Origin: BP-464 sp045805505
Lineage (GTDB): Bacteria > Actinomycetota > Thermoleophilia > Solirubrobacterales > Solirubrobacteraceae
Direction: 5' to 3'
Length of the DNA stretch: 64,000 nucleotides
Assembly (NCBI GenBank): GCA_045805505.1
Contig: JBJMLA010000088.1
Span: 41,922-105,921 of the forward strand
Shown here: piece after piece, positions 32,108 to 41,072 of the stretch
Layout of the letters: the number at the start of each line of letters is the position of its first letter
Position numbering within the stretch: the first letter of the stretch is position 1
The notes under the pieces: generated by a model
Databases searched by the model: none
What the model saw: only the letters and a program-made list of their open reading frames with translations
What the model was told of the DNA's origin: nothing
Translations under genes and position numbers: made by a program

Positions 32108-33463
32108 CTATCGCGTCAGGTCGGCCAGCGCTTCGACGAGCGCCTCGCGGGCGGCCTCGACGGGTGGGTCGAGGTCGCGGTCGGCAAGCAGCCCGAAGTG
32201 GACCGCGCCGTTGTAGGAGAGCACGCCGACGGTCAGCCCCTGCGAGGCCGGGTTGAGCGGCACGGCGGGGTAGACCTCGAGCAGCTTGGAGCCGTTGAGG
32301 TAGAACGGCTGCTGCGGGCCCGGGATGTTCGACACCACGACGTTGAACGCGCGCACGCCGCCCATCGCCCGGGCCAGGCCGGAGGACACGAGCGGGGGCG
32401 CCCAGCCGCTGGCGCCGACCAGCAGCGCGCCCGCCCGCACCGCGGCCGACTCCTTCAGCGCGGTCATGGTCGCGTGGACCTCGGCGATCTGCGCGGCGGG
32501 AGTGGCGGCCATCGACGGCAGGTCGACGAGCACCGTCGAGATGCGGTTGCCGCCCTGCTCGCCCTCCTGGCGCACGCTGACCGGGACGAGCGCGACCGGC
32601 GAGCGCGAGGGCCGCTCGCCCGTCAGCGCGAACAGCCGGCCGAGCATGCCGGCGACGGCGGCGAGGATCGCGTCGTTGACCGTTCCGCCGGCGGCCTTGG
32701 CGGCGGCCTTGAGCTCGGGCAGCGGCGCCCGCGCCATCGCGTAGCGGCGGTTCGGGCCGATCGGGCGGTTGAGGAACGTCATCGGCGCCTGCGGCCGGTT
32801 GCGCGCGAGCTCGGTCAGCAGCTCGGTCGCGCGGCGCAGGTCGCCTGCCGCGCGGAAGGGGTCGGCGGCGCCCAGCGCTCGCTCGGCCCCCTGCAGGAAC
32901 AGGCGCTGGGCCTGGAACATCGGTGCCGCGGCGAGGCGCGCGAGGTGTCGGCGGCGGTCATAGGCCTTGGGCTCCCACGGCGAATCGGGGGTGAGGTCCA
33001 TCGGCTCGGGCGACGGATCGAGGATCACCGTGCCCACGTCGACGGCGGCCACGCCGTCGACCAGCGCATGGTGCATCTTGGGCACGAGCGCCACGCGATC
33101 GGGCGCGAAGCCGTCGACGACGGTCATCTCCCACAGCGGCCGCGAGCGGTCCAGCCGCCGCGACATCTCGACGCCGACGAGGCGCGCGACGTCCTCGCTG
33201 GCGGCCCGCCGGACGTGCCAGTGCGAGTCAAAGCCCTTGTCGTCGACCCACACCGGATTGGTGAATCCGCCGGGCGTCGGCTGCTGCAGCCGCTGGCGGT
33301 AGCGCGGAATCAGATGCAACCGGCCCTCCAACCGCGAGATGATGGCGTCGTGGGTCACCCCCTCGCCGCTCTCGAACACGAGCACGCCACCGACGGCCAT
33401 GTTCACCGGACCCTGCTCTGCGGCGAGGGAAGAGCGGTCTGCGGGTGAGAGCTCGTCGGCCAT
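32108..33463 (-). CDS. Wax ester synthase/diacylglycerol acyltransferase (WS/DGAT)
   Basis: A 451-residue acyl-CoA-dependent O-acyltransferase that makes triacylglycerol or wax esters for storage lipid. The catalytic HHxxxDG appears as KMHHALVDGVAAVD near residue 135. Other family features are LSPADRSSLAAEQG at the start, NRPIGPNRRYAMA in the middle, and SNIPGP (the conserved NVVVSNIPGP) near the C-terminus. Its ATG at 33463 lies 19 bp inside the start of the divergent CopC-CopD gene. Together with the ligase and dehydrogenase genes it suggests storage-lipid metabolism. Confidence 0.92.
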   Translation of the reverse strand: MADELSPADRSSLAAEQGPVNMAVGGVLVFESGEGVTHDAIISRLEGRLHLIPRYRQRLQQPTPGGFTNPVWVDDKGFDSHWHVRRAASEDVARLVGVEMSRRLDRSRPLWEMTVVDGFAPDRVALVPKMHHALVDGVAAVDVGTVILDPSPEPMDLTPDSPWEPKAYDRRRHLARLAAAPMFQAQRLFLQGAERALGAADPFRAAGDLRRATELLTELARNRPQAPMTFLNRPIGPNRRYAMARAPLPELKAAAKAAGGTVNDAILAAVAGMLGRLFALTGERPSRSPVALVPVSVRQEGEQGGNRISTVLVDLPSMAATPAAQIAEVHATMTALKESAAVRAGALLVGASGWAPPLVSSGLARAMGGVRAFNVVVSNIPGPQQPFYLNGSKLLEVYPAVPLNPASQGLTVGVLSYNGAVHFGLLADRDLDPPVEAAREALVEALADLTR

Positions 33464-35334
33464 CCCGCGCGACCCTACTGCGCGTCCTCGCGCTCGGCGC
33501 GCTGCTCGGGGGCGGCGCTCCGGAGGTCGCGGGAGCCCACGCCGGGCTCGCTGTGGCCGACCCCGCGGCGGGCGTGACCGTCCCGGCCGCGACGACCGCG
33601 GTACGCCTGACGTTCTCCGAGCGGCCCGAGGCGTCGCTGTCAGAGATCGAGGTGCTCGGTCCTGACGGCCGCTCGCGCACGTCGGGGCCCGTCGCGGCGG
33701 TCCCGGGCGAGCCGCTGGCGCTCGCCGTCGGCCTCGCACCGCTGGACCGGGGCATCTACACGGTGCGCTACCGGTCGGTCTCGGCGATCGACGGCCACGC
33801 GACGACCGGCGCCTACGCGTTCGGGGTCGGCGTGTCCGCAGCGGGTGCCGTGGCGCCGGCGGCGACGGCGAGCTCGGTCAGCTCGGGGCTGGAGGTGGTG
33901 GCGCGCTGGGCGCTGCTGGCCGGTCTGGGGCTGCTGCTGGGCGGCGCGGTGGCGGTGGCGGCGGGTCTGGCGACCGACCTGACCATCGCCGTGGCGGGAC
34001 TGGTCGTGGCGGCGCTCGGCCTCGGGTTGCTCGTCGACGCGCAACGGCGCACCGCCGGGGTCGGGCTCGGCGACCTGCTCGACACGTCGCTCGGCTCGGC
34101 GCTGATGTGGCGGGCCGCGGCGCTGGCCGCCGCGGCCGGGGGGCTGCTGCTCGCGCACACGGTCCGGCCCGGTCGTCCGCGGAGCCTGGCGCTCGCCGGG
34201 GCGTCGGCGGCCACGGTCGCGGCGATCGCCGGGCATGTCGCGGCCGGCCACGCCGCGGCCGGCGGCTGGGCGGCCGGTGTGACCGTCACCGCGCAGGTCG
34301 TCCACGTGGCGGCGGCGGGGATCTGGCTTGGCGGGCTGACGACCCTGCTCGGCGGCCTGCGGGGGGCACCGGCCGCCGAGCGCTCTGCCGCGCTCGGCCG
34401 TTTCGCGCGCGTTGCCGTGGCCGGCCTTGTCCTGGTCCTGATCACGGGGACGCTGCGCGCCGTCGACGAGCTCGGCTCTGTCGGCGATCTGGCCGACACG
34501 GGCTACGGGCGGGCCGTGGTGGCCAAGGTCGTCCTGTTCACGCTCGTCGCCGTTCTGGGGTGGCGCCGGCGCCACGGTGCTGAGCTGGCCCTCGCCGCCG
34601 GGGCGCTCGTCGCGGCGGCGCTGCTCGGCACGCTGGCTCCGCCGGCTCCCGCCACGGCTGCGCCGGCCGAGACCGCCGCGCTGACCGCCGAGGCGACCGC
34701 AGACGGGGTCGCCGTGCGGATCGAGGCGGCCGCGGCGGTGCCCGGTCCCAACCGGTTCCGGGTCCGCGTCGAAGGCGGCGGCGCCGACGGCGTGCGGCTG
34801 CGGTTCGTCCCGCTCGAGGACCGCGGCGTGGCGCCGACGACGCTCGTGCTGCAGGGCGGCGACGAGACGTTCACCGGTGCCGGCCCCAACCTCGCGTTCG
34901 AGGGACGCTGGGGCGTCACCGCCGAGGTCGACCGCGACGGCGAGCGCACCGACGTGCCGTTGGAGCTGCTCGTCCCGTCACCCGAGTCGCCGCTCTCGCT
35001 CACGCGCGTCGAGGGTCAGCCCACGTACTTCGCCAAGGCGGTGGGCGATGTCGGCTTCCTGCAGATCTCGCTGGACCCCGAGCGCGCCGGCCGCACGGAG
35101 ATCCTGGCCGGCGGCTATGACCCGATCCATGATCCGGAGCCCGTGCGGGAGCTCGTCCTGACGATGGCGGCCGGCGACGATCCGCCGCAGTCGCTGCCCA
35201 TGCGCCGGCGCAGCCGCGGGATCTTCGGCGTCACGACCGAAGTGCCCGCCGGTCCCGTGCACTTCGCGCTCGTCGTGCGCGTCCGCGGCGGGCTGCGGAT
35301 GCGCAGCGAGTTCGACGTCGACGTGCCGGGCTAG
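33445..35334 (+). CDS. CopC-CopD fusion copper-resistance/uptake protein
   Basis: A 629-residue membrane protein. A signal peptide (about 1-30) is followed by a CopC domain beginning with a histidine at the mature N-terminus (AHAGLAVADPAAG) and the second ligand in SAIDGHATTGAYAFGV. Then come about eight transmembrane helices of the CopD domain (about 150-405), with His in VAAGHAAAGG and VVHVAAAGIWLGG, and a large extracytoplasmic C-terminal domain (about 425-629). It should bind and move copper across the membrane. GTG 33445 is the only start giving a good signal peptide; it overlaps the WS/DGAT start by 19 bp in divergent fashion. The stop overlaps the convergent multicopper oxidase by 4 bp. 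Confidence 0.88.
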   Translation: MRARRPSRATLLRVLALGALLGGGAPEVAGAHAGLAVADPAAGVTVPAATTAVRLTFSERPEASLSEIEVLGPDGRSRTSGPVAAVPGEPLALAVGLAPLDRGIYTVRYRSVSAIDGHATTGAYAFGVGVSAAGAVAPAATASSVSSGLEVVARWALLAGLGLLLGGAVAVAAGLATDLTIAVAGLVVAALGLGLLVDAQRRTAGVGLGDLLDTSLGSALMWRAAALAAAAGGLLLAHTVRPGRPRSLALAGASAATVAAIAGHVAAGHAAAGGWAAGVTVTAQVVHVAAAGIWLGGLTTLLGGLRGAPAAERSAALGRFARVAVAGLVLVLITGTLRAVDELGSVGDLADTGYGRAVVAKVVLFTLVAVLGWRRRHGAELALAAGALVAAALLGTLAPPAPATAAPAETAALTAEATADGVAVRIEAAAAVPGPNRFRVRVEGGGADGVRLRFVPLEDRGVAPTTLVLQGGDETFTGAGPNLAFEGRWGVTAEVDRDGERTDVPLELLVPSPESPLSLTRVEGQPTYFAKAVGDVGFLQISLDPERAGRTEILAGGYDPIHDPEPVRELVLTMAAGDDPPQSLPMRRRSRGIFGVTTEVPAGPVHFALVVRVRGGLRMRSEFDVDVPG

Positions 35335-38330
35335 CGCCGGATCGTCAGCTCGACCCGGCGGCGCTTGGTCTTCGTGGAGGCCACGACCGTGAACTTCGCC
35401 TTCAGCCCGGCCTTCTTGAGGGCCGAGCACGCGGCCACGGCACGGGCGCGTGCGACCCGCTTGCTCGAGCTGCCGCGGTCGGGGTGACCGGTGCAGGTGA
35501 CCTTGACAGCGGAGCCCACCGATTTGCCGGCCTTCGTCAGCGCCGTGCGGGCGCGCTTGGTCAGCGTCGTTCCGCGGCGGGCGAACTGATCGAACTTGAA
35601 GCCGACGACGAGCTTGGCGGCGACGATCCGGGTCGGGACCGTGGCGGGGAACTGCGCGGAGGTGTCGGCGCGCGTGGCCACGAGCCCGACGGAGACGGGG
35701 ACGCCCGGCAGCGACCGGTTCACGCGGGTCCGGGTCTTCGCGTCCAGCGGGACCGTGACGTTGCCGGAGGCCGCACCGGCCTTGGCTGCCGCCGCCGCTT
35801 GCCCCGCCTGGCTGCCGCTGCGGGTGACGGTCGCAGCGCACGCGCTGAGCGTCGGGATCGGGAACGAGCAGCCGAGGGTGACCTTGCCGCCGACCATGCG
35901 CAGCGGGCTGCGGACCAGGGGCGAGAAGGCCGGGGGCGCCACGGAGAAGCCGAGCGGCTGCGAGACGGTCGTGTGATGTCCGTCGGCCGCAGTGAAGGTC
36001 GCCGTCGCGTCACCGGGAGGCCCGCTCGGCGTTCCCGAGACGGTGCCGGTGCGGTTCCCGTTGTCCTTGAACGTCAGGCCCGCCGGCAGGCCGCTCGCGC
36101 CGAGCGCCAGCGCATCGACCGCGTCGGCGTCGGTGGCGGTCACGTCGAAGCTCACCGGCGTGCCCTGGACGAGCGACTGCGCGGCCGGCAGCCCGAGCGC
36201 GGGAGTGCCGGTGTTGACGATGGTCAGGTGGAACGGGATCTGCGCCTTGGAGCCCGACGCGTCGGTCGCGTTGAGGTAGACGTAGCGGCTGCTGCCGGTC
36301 CCCGTGGGCAGCGACCAGCTGAAGTTGTCGCCGGTCGTCTTGGTGACGGTGCCGTCGGAGGACGACAGGGTCAGCGCTTCGTTGTCGCCGTCGAAGGCGG
36401 AGCCGGTGATCGAGGCGGTCGCCCCCTGGTTGACCTGCACCTCGGTGCCGTTGACGTTGATGTCGGGCCGCTCCGTGCCGGTGATCTGCCCCGCGGGCAG
36501 GATCACGAGCTCCGAGAGCATCCCGAGCGTCGCGTGGAAGAAGATGTGGCAGTGGAACACCCAGCGGCCGAGCGCGCCGCCGGGCGTCACGCCGTCGGGC
36601 ATCGGCCGGTCCTCGATCTTGAGGCGGAAGGTGAGCGTGTAGCCCGGCGGGATGTCGATGTTGTCGCGGAACTCCGTCGGGAAGGTGTAGGTCGGATTGG
36701 CCGCCTTGGTCAGCGTCAGCGGCTGCATCGAGAAGCCGTGCAGGTGGAACGGGTGGCGGGCGCTCGTGCTGTTGGTGGTCTGCAGCTGGAGCACGTCGCC
36801 GAGGCGGGCGTAGCGGGTGGAGCCCAGGTGCGCGGCGGTCTGGTAGTCGGGAACGTCGTGGGTGCCGATCACGCCGTCGACCTGGGTGTTGGCGCCGTTG
36901 TTGCCCAGGACGATGTTCTGCGCCGACATGCCCGGCTTGGCCCCGGCGGTGAAGCCCGCGGGGTTGCGCAGGAGCGCGGTCGCGGCGGGCAGCACGGCTA
37001 CGGGGTCGCCCGTCGCCGCGCGCAGCGGGGCGCCCGCAGCGATCGTGTAGGCCGGGTTGACCACGCTGCCGGCGAGGTTGAGGTGCATCACTGGGACGCT
37101 GGGGATCTTCGAGAAGAAGGGCGCCTGACCGACGCGCTCGTAGTCCTCGGTCCACAGGGTCAGCACGCCCGTGGTGGGCGCGGCCGGGATGGCTGCGACG
37201 ACGTCGGCGCGGCTGCCGGGCGGCAGCAGGACCTCACCCGTCGAGTACTTCGTGTCGAAGCCGCCCTGGACGCCGCCGTCGAGCACCGCGTTGTTGAGCA
37301 GGCCGCCCTCGCCGCCCACGCGGACGAGGTTGACGGTCGCGCCCGCCGCGGTGGTCAGCCGCAGGCGCATGTAGCGGGTGGTGGCGGCGTTGACGAGCTG
37401 GAGTCGCAGGCCCTGGCCGGGGCGGACGTTCATCCGGTCGGCGTCGGCGTCGACCGCTCCCGGCGCCGTAGGCGACCCGGCGCGGGGGCCGACGTACTTG
37501 CCGTTGGTCAGGACCGTCTGCCCTTCGCTCTCGGGGCCGCCGTTGTTCTTCTGGATGGCCGGGATGTCGCCCGACACGTAGTCGGCGGTCGCGTTGCCGT
37601 CCTCGTCGATCGGCGAGGTGTCGCACAGCGCGGCCGGGTTCGGGCCGGGCTGATCGGGGAGGTTGGCCCCGCCGATCCACGGATCGGTGGGCGCGGTCGT
37701 GTCGTAGGTCGTCGCGTCGTTGGCGCCCGGCGCCTTGCAGACCGTTGCGTCGCTGAGCACGACCTGCTCGGTCTGGGCGTCGGTGGGCAGCGTCCCCGAC
37801 GCCTGCAGCGCGTCGTCGTTGGGATCCTCGACGATGATCATCCCGTAGAGCCCCTTGAAGACCTGGTTGGTCGACGAGTGGTGGTGCGGGTGGTACCAGT
37901 AGATGCCCGGGCGGGTGACGCGGAACTTGTAGAGGAACGTCTCGCCGGGAGCCACGAGGTTCTGCGTGAACGTCGTGCCGTCCATCCCGTTGGGCAGCTC
38001 GATGCCGTGCCAGTGGATGCCGGTCGGGTGCGCCAGGTTGTTGACGAAGTGGATGATGACCTCGTCGCCGACCTTGAGCTTGAGGGTCGGGCCGGGGACC
38101 GAGCCGTTGTAGGCCTGGACGTGGGCGCTGCGGTTCAGGCCGACGTCGACGGTCGCCTCGTCGGCGGTCAGCGTGGTCTCGAACACGCCCGCGTCGGGGT
38201 TGACGTCGGTGGCCACGACCTGGGTGTACGGATCCCGCCCGCCGGCCGAGAGGGGCAGGGCGGTGGCGAGCGTGCTGCTGCCGACCATGGCGATCAGGGC
38301 GATCGCGACCTTCCAAGCCCAGGCCTTCAT
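35331..38330 (-). CDS. Secreted multicopper oxidase with Ig-like and OmpA-like C-terminal domains
   Basis: A 999-residue exported protein. After a signal peptide (about 1-25) come three cupredoxin domains with all four copper motifs: GIHWHG, YWYHPHHHSS, HPFHLHGF and HCHIFFHATLGML, giving one type 1 and one trinuclear site. It should oxidise Cu(I), Mn, phenolics or bilirubin-like substrates. From about 645 there are two Ig/cadherin-like modules, then at about 915-999 a domain resembling OmpA C-terminal peptidoglycan-binding folds (FKFDQFARRGTTLTKRAR, VKVTCTGHPDRGSS). That is an unusual tail; ordinary oxidases end near 500-600. It is convergent with CopC-CopD, forming a copper locus. Confidence 0.88.
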   Translation of the reverse strand: MKAWAWKVAIALIAMVGSSTLATALPLSAGGRDPYTQVVATDVNPDAGVFETTLTADEATVDVGLNRSAHVQAYNGSVPGPTLKLKVGDEVIIHFVNNLAHPTGIHWHGIELPNGMDGTTFTQNLVAPGETFLYKFRVTRPGIYWYHPHHHSSTNQVFKGLYGMIIVEDPNDDALQASGTLPTDAQTEQVVLSDATVCKAPGANDATTYDTTAPTDPWIGGANLPDQPGPNPAALCDTSPIDEDGNATADYVSGDIPAIQKNNGGPESEGQTVLTNGKYVGPRAGSPTAPGAVDADADRMNVRPGQGLRLQLVNAATTRYMRLRLTTAAGATVNLVRVGGEGGLLNNAVLDGGVQGGFDTKYSTGEVLLPPGSRADVVAAIPAAPTTGVLTLWTEDYERVGQAPFFSKIPSVPVMHLNLAGSVVNPAYTIAAGAPLRAATGDPVAVLPAATALLRNPAGFTAGAKPGMSAQNIVLGNNGANTQVDGVIGTHDVPDYQTAAHLGSTRYARLGDVLQLQTTNSTSARHPFHLHGFSMQPLTLTKAANPTYTFPTEFRDNIDIPPGYTLTFRLKIEDRPMPDGVTPGGALGRWVFHCHIFFHATLGMLSELVILPAGQITGTERPDINVNGTEVQVNQGATASITGSAFDGDNEALTLSSSDGTVTKTTGDNFSWSLPTGTGSSRYVYLNATDASGSKAQIPFHLTIVNTGTPALGLPAAQSLVQGTPVSFDVTATDADAVDALALGASGLPAGLTFKDNGNRTGTVSGTPSGPPGDATATFTAADGHHTTVSQPLGFSVAPPAFSPLVRSPLRMVGGKVTLGCSFPIPTLSACAATVTRSGSQAGQAAAAAKAGAASGNVTVPLDAKTRTRVNRSLPGVPVSVGLVATRADTSAQFPATVPTRIVAAKLVVGFKFDQFARRGTTLTKRARTALTKAGKSVGSAVKVTCTGHPDRGSSSKRVARARAVAACSALKKAGLKAKFTVVASTKTKRRRVELTIRR

Positions 38331-38451
38331 GAGATCCCTCTCCGAATGTTTGCGTCCGGACCATCCGTGGACAGGACGTTCCTACCAGGATCCGGGTCCG
38401 GAAAGCAACCGATCGGATGCGCAGCGCCCGCCCGCCGCGCGGCGCGACGCG

Positions 38452-39219
38452 CTACTTCGGCGGCATCCGCAGTGCGCCGTCGAGACGCACCGTCTCGCCG
38501 TTGACCATCTGGTTGCCGATGATGAACGCGGCGAGGTCGGCGTACTCGTCCGGGCGGCCCAGGCGCTTGGGGAAGGGCACGCCGGCGCCGAGCGCCTGCC
38601 GCGCCTCCTCCGGGAGGGCGGCCAGCAGCGGCGTGTCGAACAGGCCCGGCGCGATGGTGTTGACGCGGATGCCCAGCGAGGAGAGGTCTCGCGCGGCCGG
38701 CAGCGTCATGCCGACGACGCCGCCCTTGGACGCCGCGTAGGCGATCTGGCCGATCTGGCCGTCGTAGGCGGCGATCGAGGCCGTGTTGATGCAGACGCCG
38801 CGCTCGCCGTTGGCGTCCGGCTCGTTCTCGGCCATCTTGGCCGACGCGAGACGCAGCGCGTTGAACGTGCCGATCAGGTTGATGCCGATGACGATCTCGA
38901 ACGGCTGCAGCTGATGGGGGCCGCGCTTGCTGACGGTCCGCTCGGCCCAGCCGACGCCCGCGCAGTGCATCGAGATCCGCAGCTCGCCACCGAGCTCGGC
39001 GGCGGCATCGACCGCGGCCTGGACCTCGTCGGCCTTGGTGACGTCGGCCTGGATGAACTGGACGCCCTCGCCCAGCTCGGCGGCGAGCGCGTCGCCCTTC
39101 TCGGCGTTGACGTCGGCGATGGTGACGACGGCGCCGTCGGCGTGCAGGCGCCTCGTGGTCGCCTCACCGAGCCCCGACGCGCCGCCGACGACAAGTGCCC
39201 CTGCTCCCTGGATCTGCAT
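38452..39219 (-). CDS. SDR, 3-hydroxyacyl-CoA dehydrogenase type-2-like
   Basis: A 255-residue classical SDR close in layout to type 2 (17-beta-HSD10-like) 3-hydroxyacyl-CoA dehydrogenases: VVGGASGLGEATTRRL (NAD loop), ADVTKADEV, HCAGVGWAERT, the catalytic Ser in INTASIAAYDGQIGQ and YAASKGG, and the C-terminal MVNGETVRLDGALRMPPK. It should oxidise 3-hydroxyacyl-CoA or a related alcohol with NAD. It is divergent from the metallophosphoesterase, 26 bp apart. The other neighbour, the oxidase gene, is on the same strand with 121 bp between. Confidence 0.88.
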   Translation of the reverse strand: MQIQGAGALVVGGASGLGEATTRRLHADGAVVTIADVNAEKGDALAAELGEGVQFIQADVTKADEVQAAVDAAAELGGELRISMHCAGVGWAERTVSKRGPHQLQPFEIVIGINLIGTFNALRLASAKMAENEPDANGERGVCINTASIAAYDGQIGQIAYAASKGGVVGMTLPAARDLSSLGIRVNTIAPGLFDTPLLAALPEEARQALGAGVPFPKRLGRPDEYADLAAFIIGNQMVNGETVRLDGALRMPPK

Positions 39220-39245
39220 GCCGCGGCAAGCTACCGTCTCGGCCG

Positions 39246-40982
39246 ATGAGGAGAGGTCTCGCCGCTGCCACGGTGCTGCTGATGGGCGCCGCGGCGGCCC
39301 AGGCCGCGCCCCCGACCACCACGCAGCGAGTCGTGGCGGGCGAGACGGGCGCCGCCTACGGCAGGCTGCTCTTCGGGCCGGGGTGGAAGCGCGTGGTGCG
39401 CAGCGACCTTGCCGCGGCGAAGGCCGGCCGCGAGAAGCGCCGCACGTCGATGCTGTACTTCGCCCAGCTGACCGACTTCCAGCTCGCCGACGAGGAGTCC
39501 CCGGCGCGGGTCGAGTCGCTCGATCAGCCCAACACGCCGTTCACCGCGGCGTGGCGGCCGCAGGAGGCGCTCGAGCCGTTCACCATCGATCAGGCGATCC
39601 GGCAGGTCAACCGCTTCGCCGGCCGCTCGCCGCTCGCCGCGCGCAAGCGCCGCCACGCGAAGCTGGCGCTCGCCCTGCTGACCGGCGACAACGCCGACAA
39701 CCAGCAGCGCAACGAGGTGACCTGGGTCCGCGAGCTGCTCGAGGGCGGAACGGTCGATCCGAACTCCGGCGTCGAGAGCGACGCGCCCTGCGCCGCGGGG
39801 ATCGTCAAGAAGGGCGAGGCCGCGAAGTACACCGGCGTCCAGGACCACGACGACGTCGCCGACAGCGGCCGCTTCTACGACCCGGACCAGCCGACCGGGA
39901 CCTACGCGGCGTTCCCGTCGTGGCCAGGTCTCATGGACCGCGCGGAGGAGAAGTTCACGGCGCAGGGGCTGAAGGTCCCCAGCTACTACACGTTCGGCAA
40001 CCACGACGGCACGATCCAGGGCAACCTGTGGGCGAGCAAGACGTTCAACGACGTCGCCACGGGCTGCGCCAAGCCGCTGACCTTCGCCGGCATCGAGCCC
40101 GCGCAGATCGCCTCGGCGCTGACCAACTCGTTCGCCGTCCCGCCCGACCCGCAGCGCGGCTTCCTCTCGCGCGCCGACTACATGAAGGTCAGCGGCGCGG
40201 GCCGCCAGCCCGACGATCACGGCTTCGCGTTCGTCGGCAAGGGCGAGGCGAAGGCCTCGAACGGCTCGGCGACCTACTACTCGTTCAAGCGCGGGCGCAT
40301 CCGCTTCGTCGCGCTCAACACGGTCGGCGAGGGCTCGCAGATCAACCCCGACGGCAACCTCGACGATCCGCAGTTCCGGTGGGTCGAGCGCACGCTCAAG
40401 GCTGCCGACAAGCACCACGAGCTTGTCATCCTCTTCGGCCACCACCCGATCCGCACGATGACCAACGACAGCCCGGACGAGAACGCGCCGTCCTGCGCGA
40501 GCTCGCCGCAGGACCCGGGCTGCGACGGCGACCCGCGGTCCTCGCAGCCGCTGCATCTCGGCCCGGACCTGCAGGCGCTGCTGCTCGCCCACCGCAGCGT
40601 CATCGCCTACGTGGCCGGCCACACCCATCAGCACAACGTGGAGGCGTTCCGGGCACCCGCCGCAGGCGGGTCGGGCGAGGGCGGCGGCGGCTTCTGGGGC
40701 ATCGAGACCTCGTCGGAGGTCGACTGGCCGATCCAGTCGCGCCTGCTCGAGGTCATGGACAACCACGACGGCACGCTCTCGATCTTCGGCACGCTGATCG
40801 ACCACGGCGCCGCCCTGACCACGCCGCCGACCGGCACCAAGGCCGACGGCTTCACGCCGCTCACCCTCGCCTCCATCGCCCGCGAGCTCTCCTTCAACGA
40901 CCCCCAGCAGGGCGGAACCACCGGCATGGGCGACCCCGACGACCGCAACGTCGAGCTCCTCCTCCCGGACCCCCGAACCTAA
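39246..40982 (+). CDS. Secreted metallophosphoesterase (TIGR03767/PPA1498-like)
   Basis: A 578-residue exported calcineurin-like phosphoesterase. The signal peptide covers about 1-20 (ending AQAA). Metal and catalytic motifs are FAQLTDFQLADEESP, TGDNADN, FGNHDG, GHHPIRTM and AGHTHQHN. It follows the pattern of the PPA1498 actinobacterial family, with the extra insert around 130-200. It probably cleaves a phosphoester or nucleotide outside the cell. ATG 39246 is chosen because it begins the signal peptide. The stop lies in the first of three 29-30 bp repeats. Confidence 0.85.
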   Translation: MRRGLAAATVLLMGAAAAQAAPPTTTQRVVAGETGAAYGRLLFGPGWKRVVRSDLAAAKAGREKRRTSMLYFAQLTDFQLADEESPARVESLDQPNTPFTAAWRPQEALEPFTIDQAIRQVNRFAGRSPLAARKRRHAKLALALLTGDNADNQQRNEVTWVRELLEGGTVDPNSGVESDAPCAAGIVKKGEAAKYTGVQDHDDVADSGRFYDPDQPTGTYAAFPSWPGLMDRAEEKFTAQGLKVPSYYTFGNHDGTIQGNLWASKTFNDVATGCAKPLTFAGIEPAQIASALTNSFAVPPDPQRGFLSRADYMKVSGAGRQPDDHGFAFVGKGEAKASNGSATYYSFKRGRIRFVALNTVGEGSQINPDGNLDDPQFRWVERTLKAADKHHELVILFGHHPIRTMTNDSPDENAPSCASSPQDPGCDGDPRSSQPLHLGPDLQALLLAHRSVIAYVAGHTHQHNVEAFRAPAAGGSGEGGGGFWGIETSSEVDWPIQSRLLEVMDNHDGTLSIFGTLIDHGAALTTPPTGTKADGFTPLTLASIARELSFNDPQQGGTTGMGDPDDRNVELLLPDPRT

Positions 40983-41063
40983 AGGGGTCAGACCCTGCAT
41001 TGAGAACCTAAAGGGGTCAGACCCTTCATTGAGGGTTCATGAGGGGTCAGACCCCTTTATTGA
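40975..41063. repeat. Three tandem 29-31 bp repeats with GGGGTCAGACCC core
   Basis: Units at 40975-41003, 41004-41032 and 41033-41063 each hold a GGGGTCAGACCC palindrome (40984-40995, 41013-41024, 41043-41054) followed by a CATTGA or TATTGA tail; the first two units are identical except for one base (TGCATTGA versus TTCATTGA). The array fills the 90-bp gap between the phosphoesterase stop and the end of the pentose phosphate operon, a convergent junction, so it may end transcription of both. The same core appears at 109-120. This resembles REP-type palindromes, but no matching transposase gene is in the window. Confidence 0.75.
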
Positions 41064-41072
41064 AGGTTCGGG

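Noticed and set aside
38331..38451. Possible copper-responsive operator upstream of the multicopper oxidase
   Set aside because: Only a short GTCCGGAC palindrome is seen. No convincing CsoR- or CueR-like site was found, so it is not listed as a feature.
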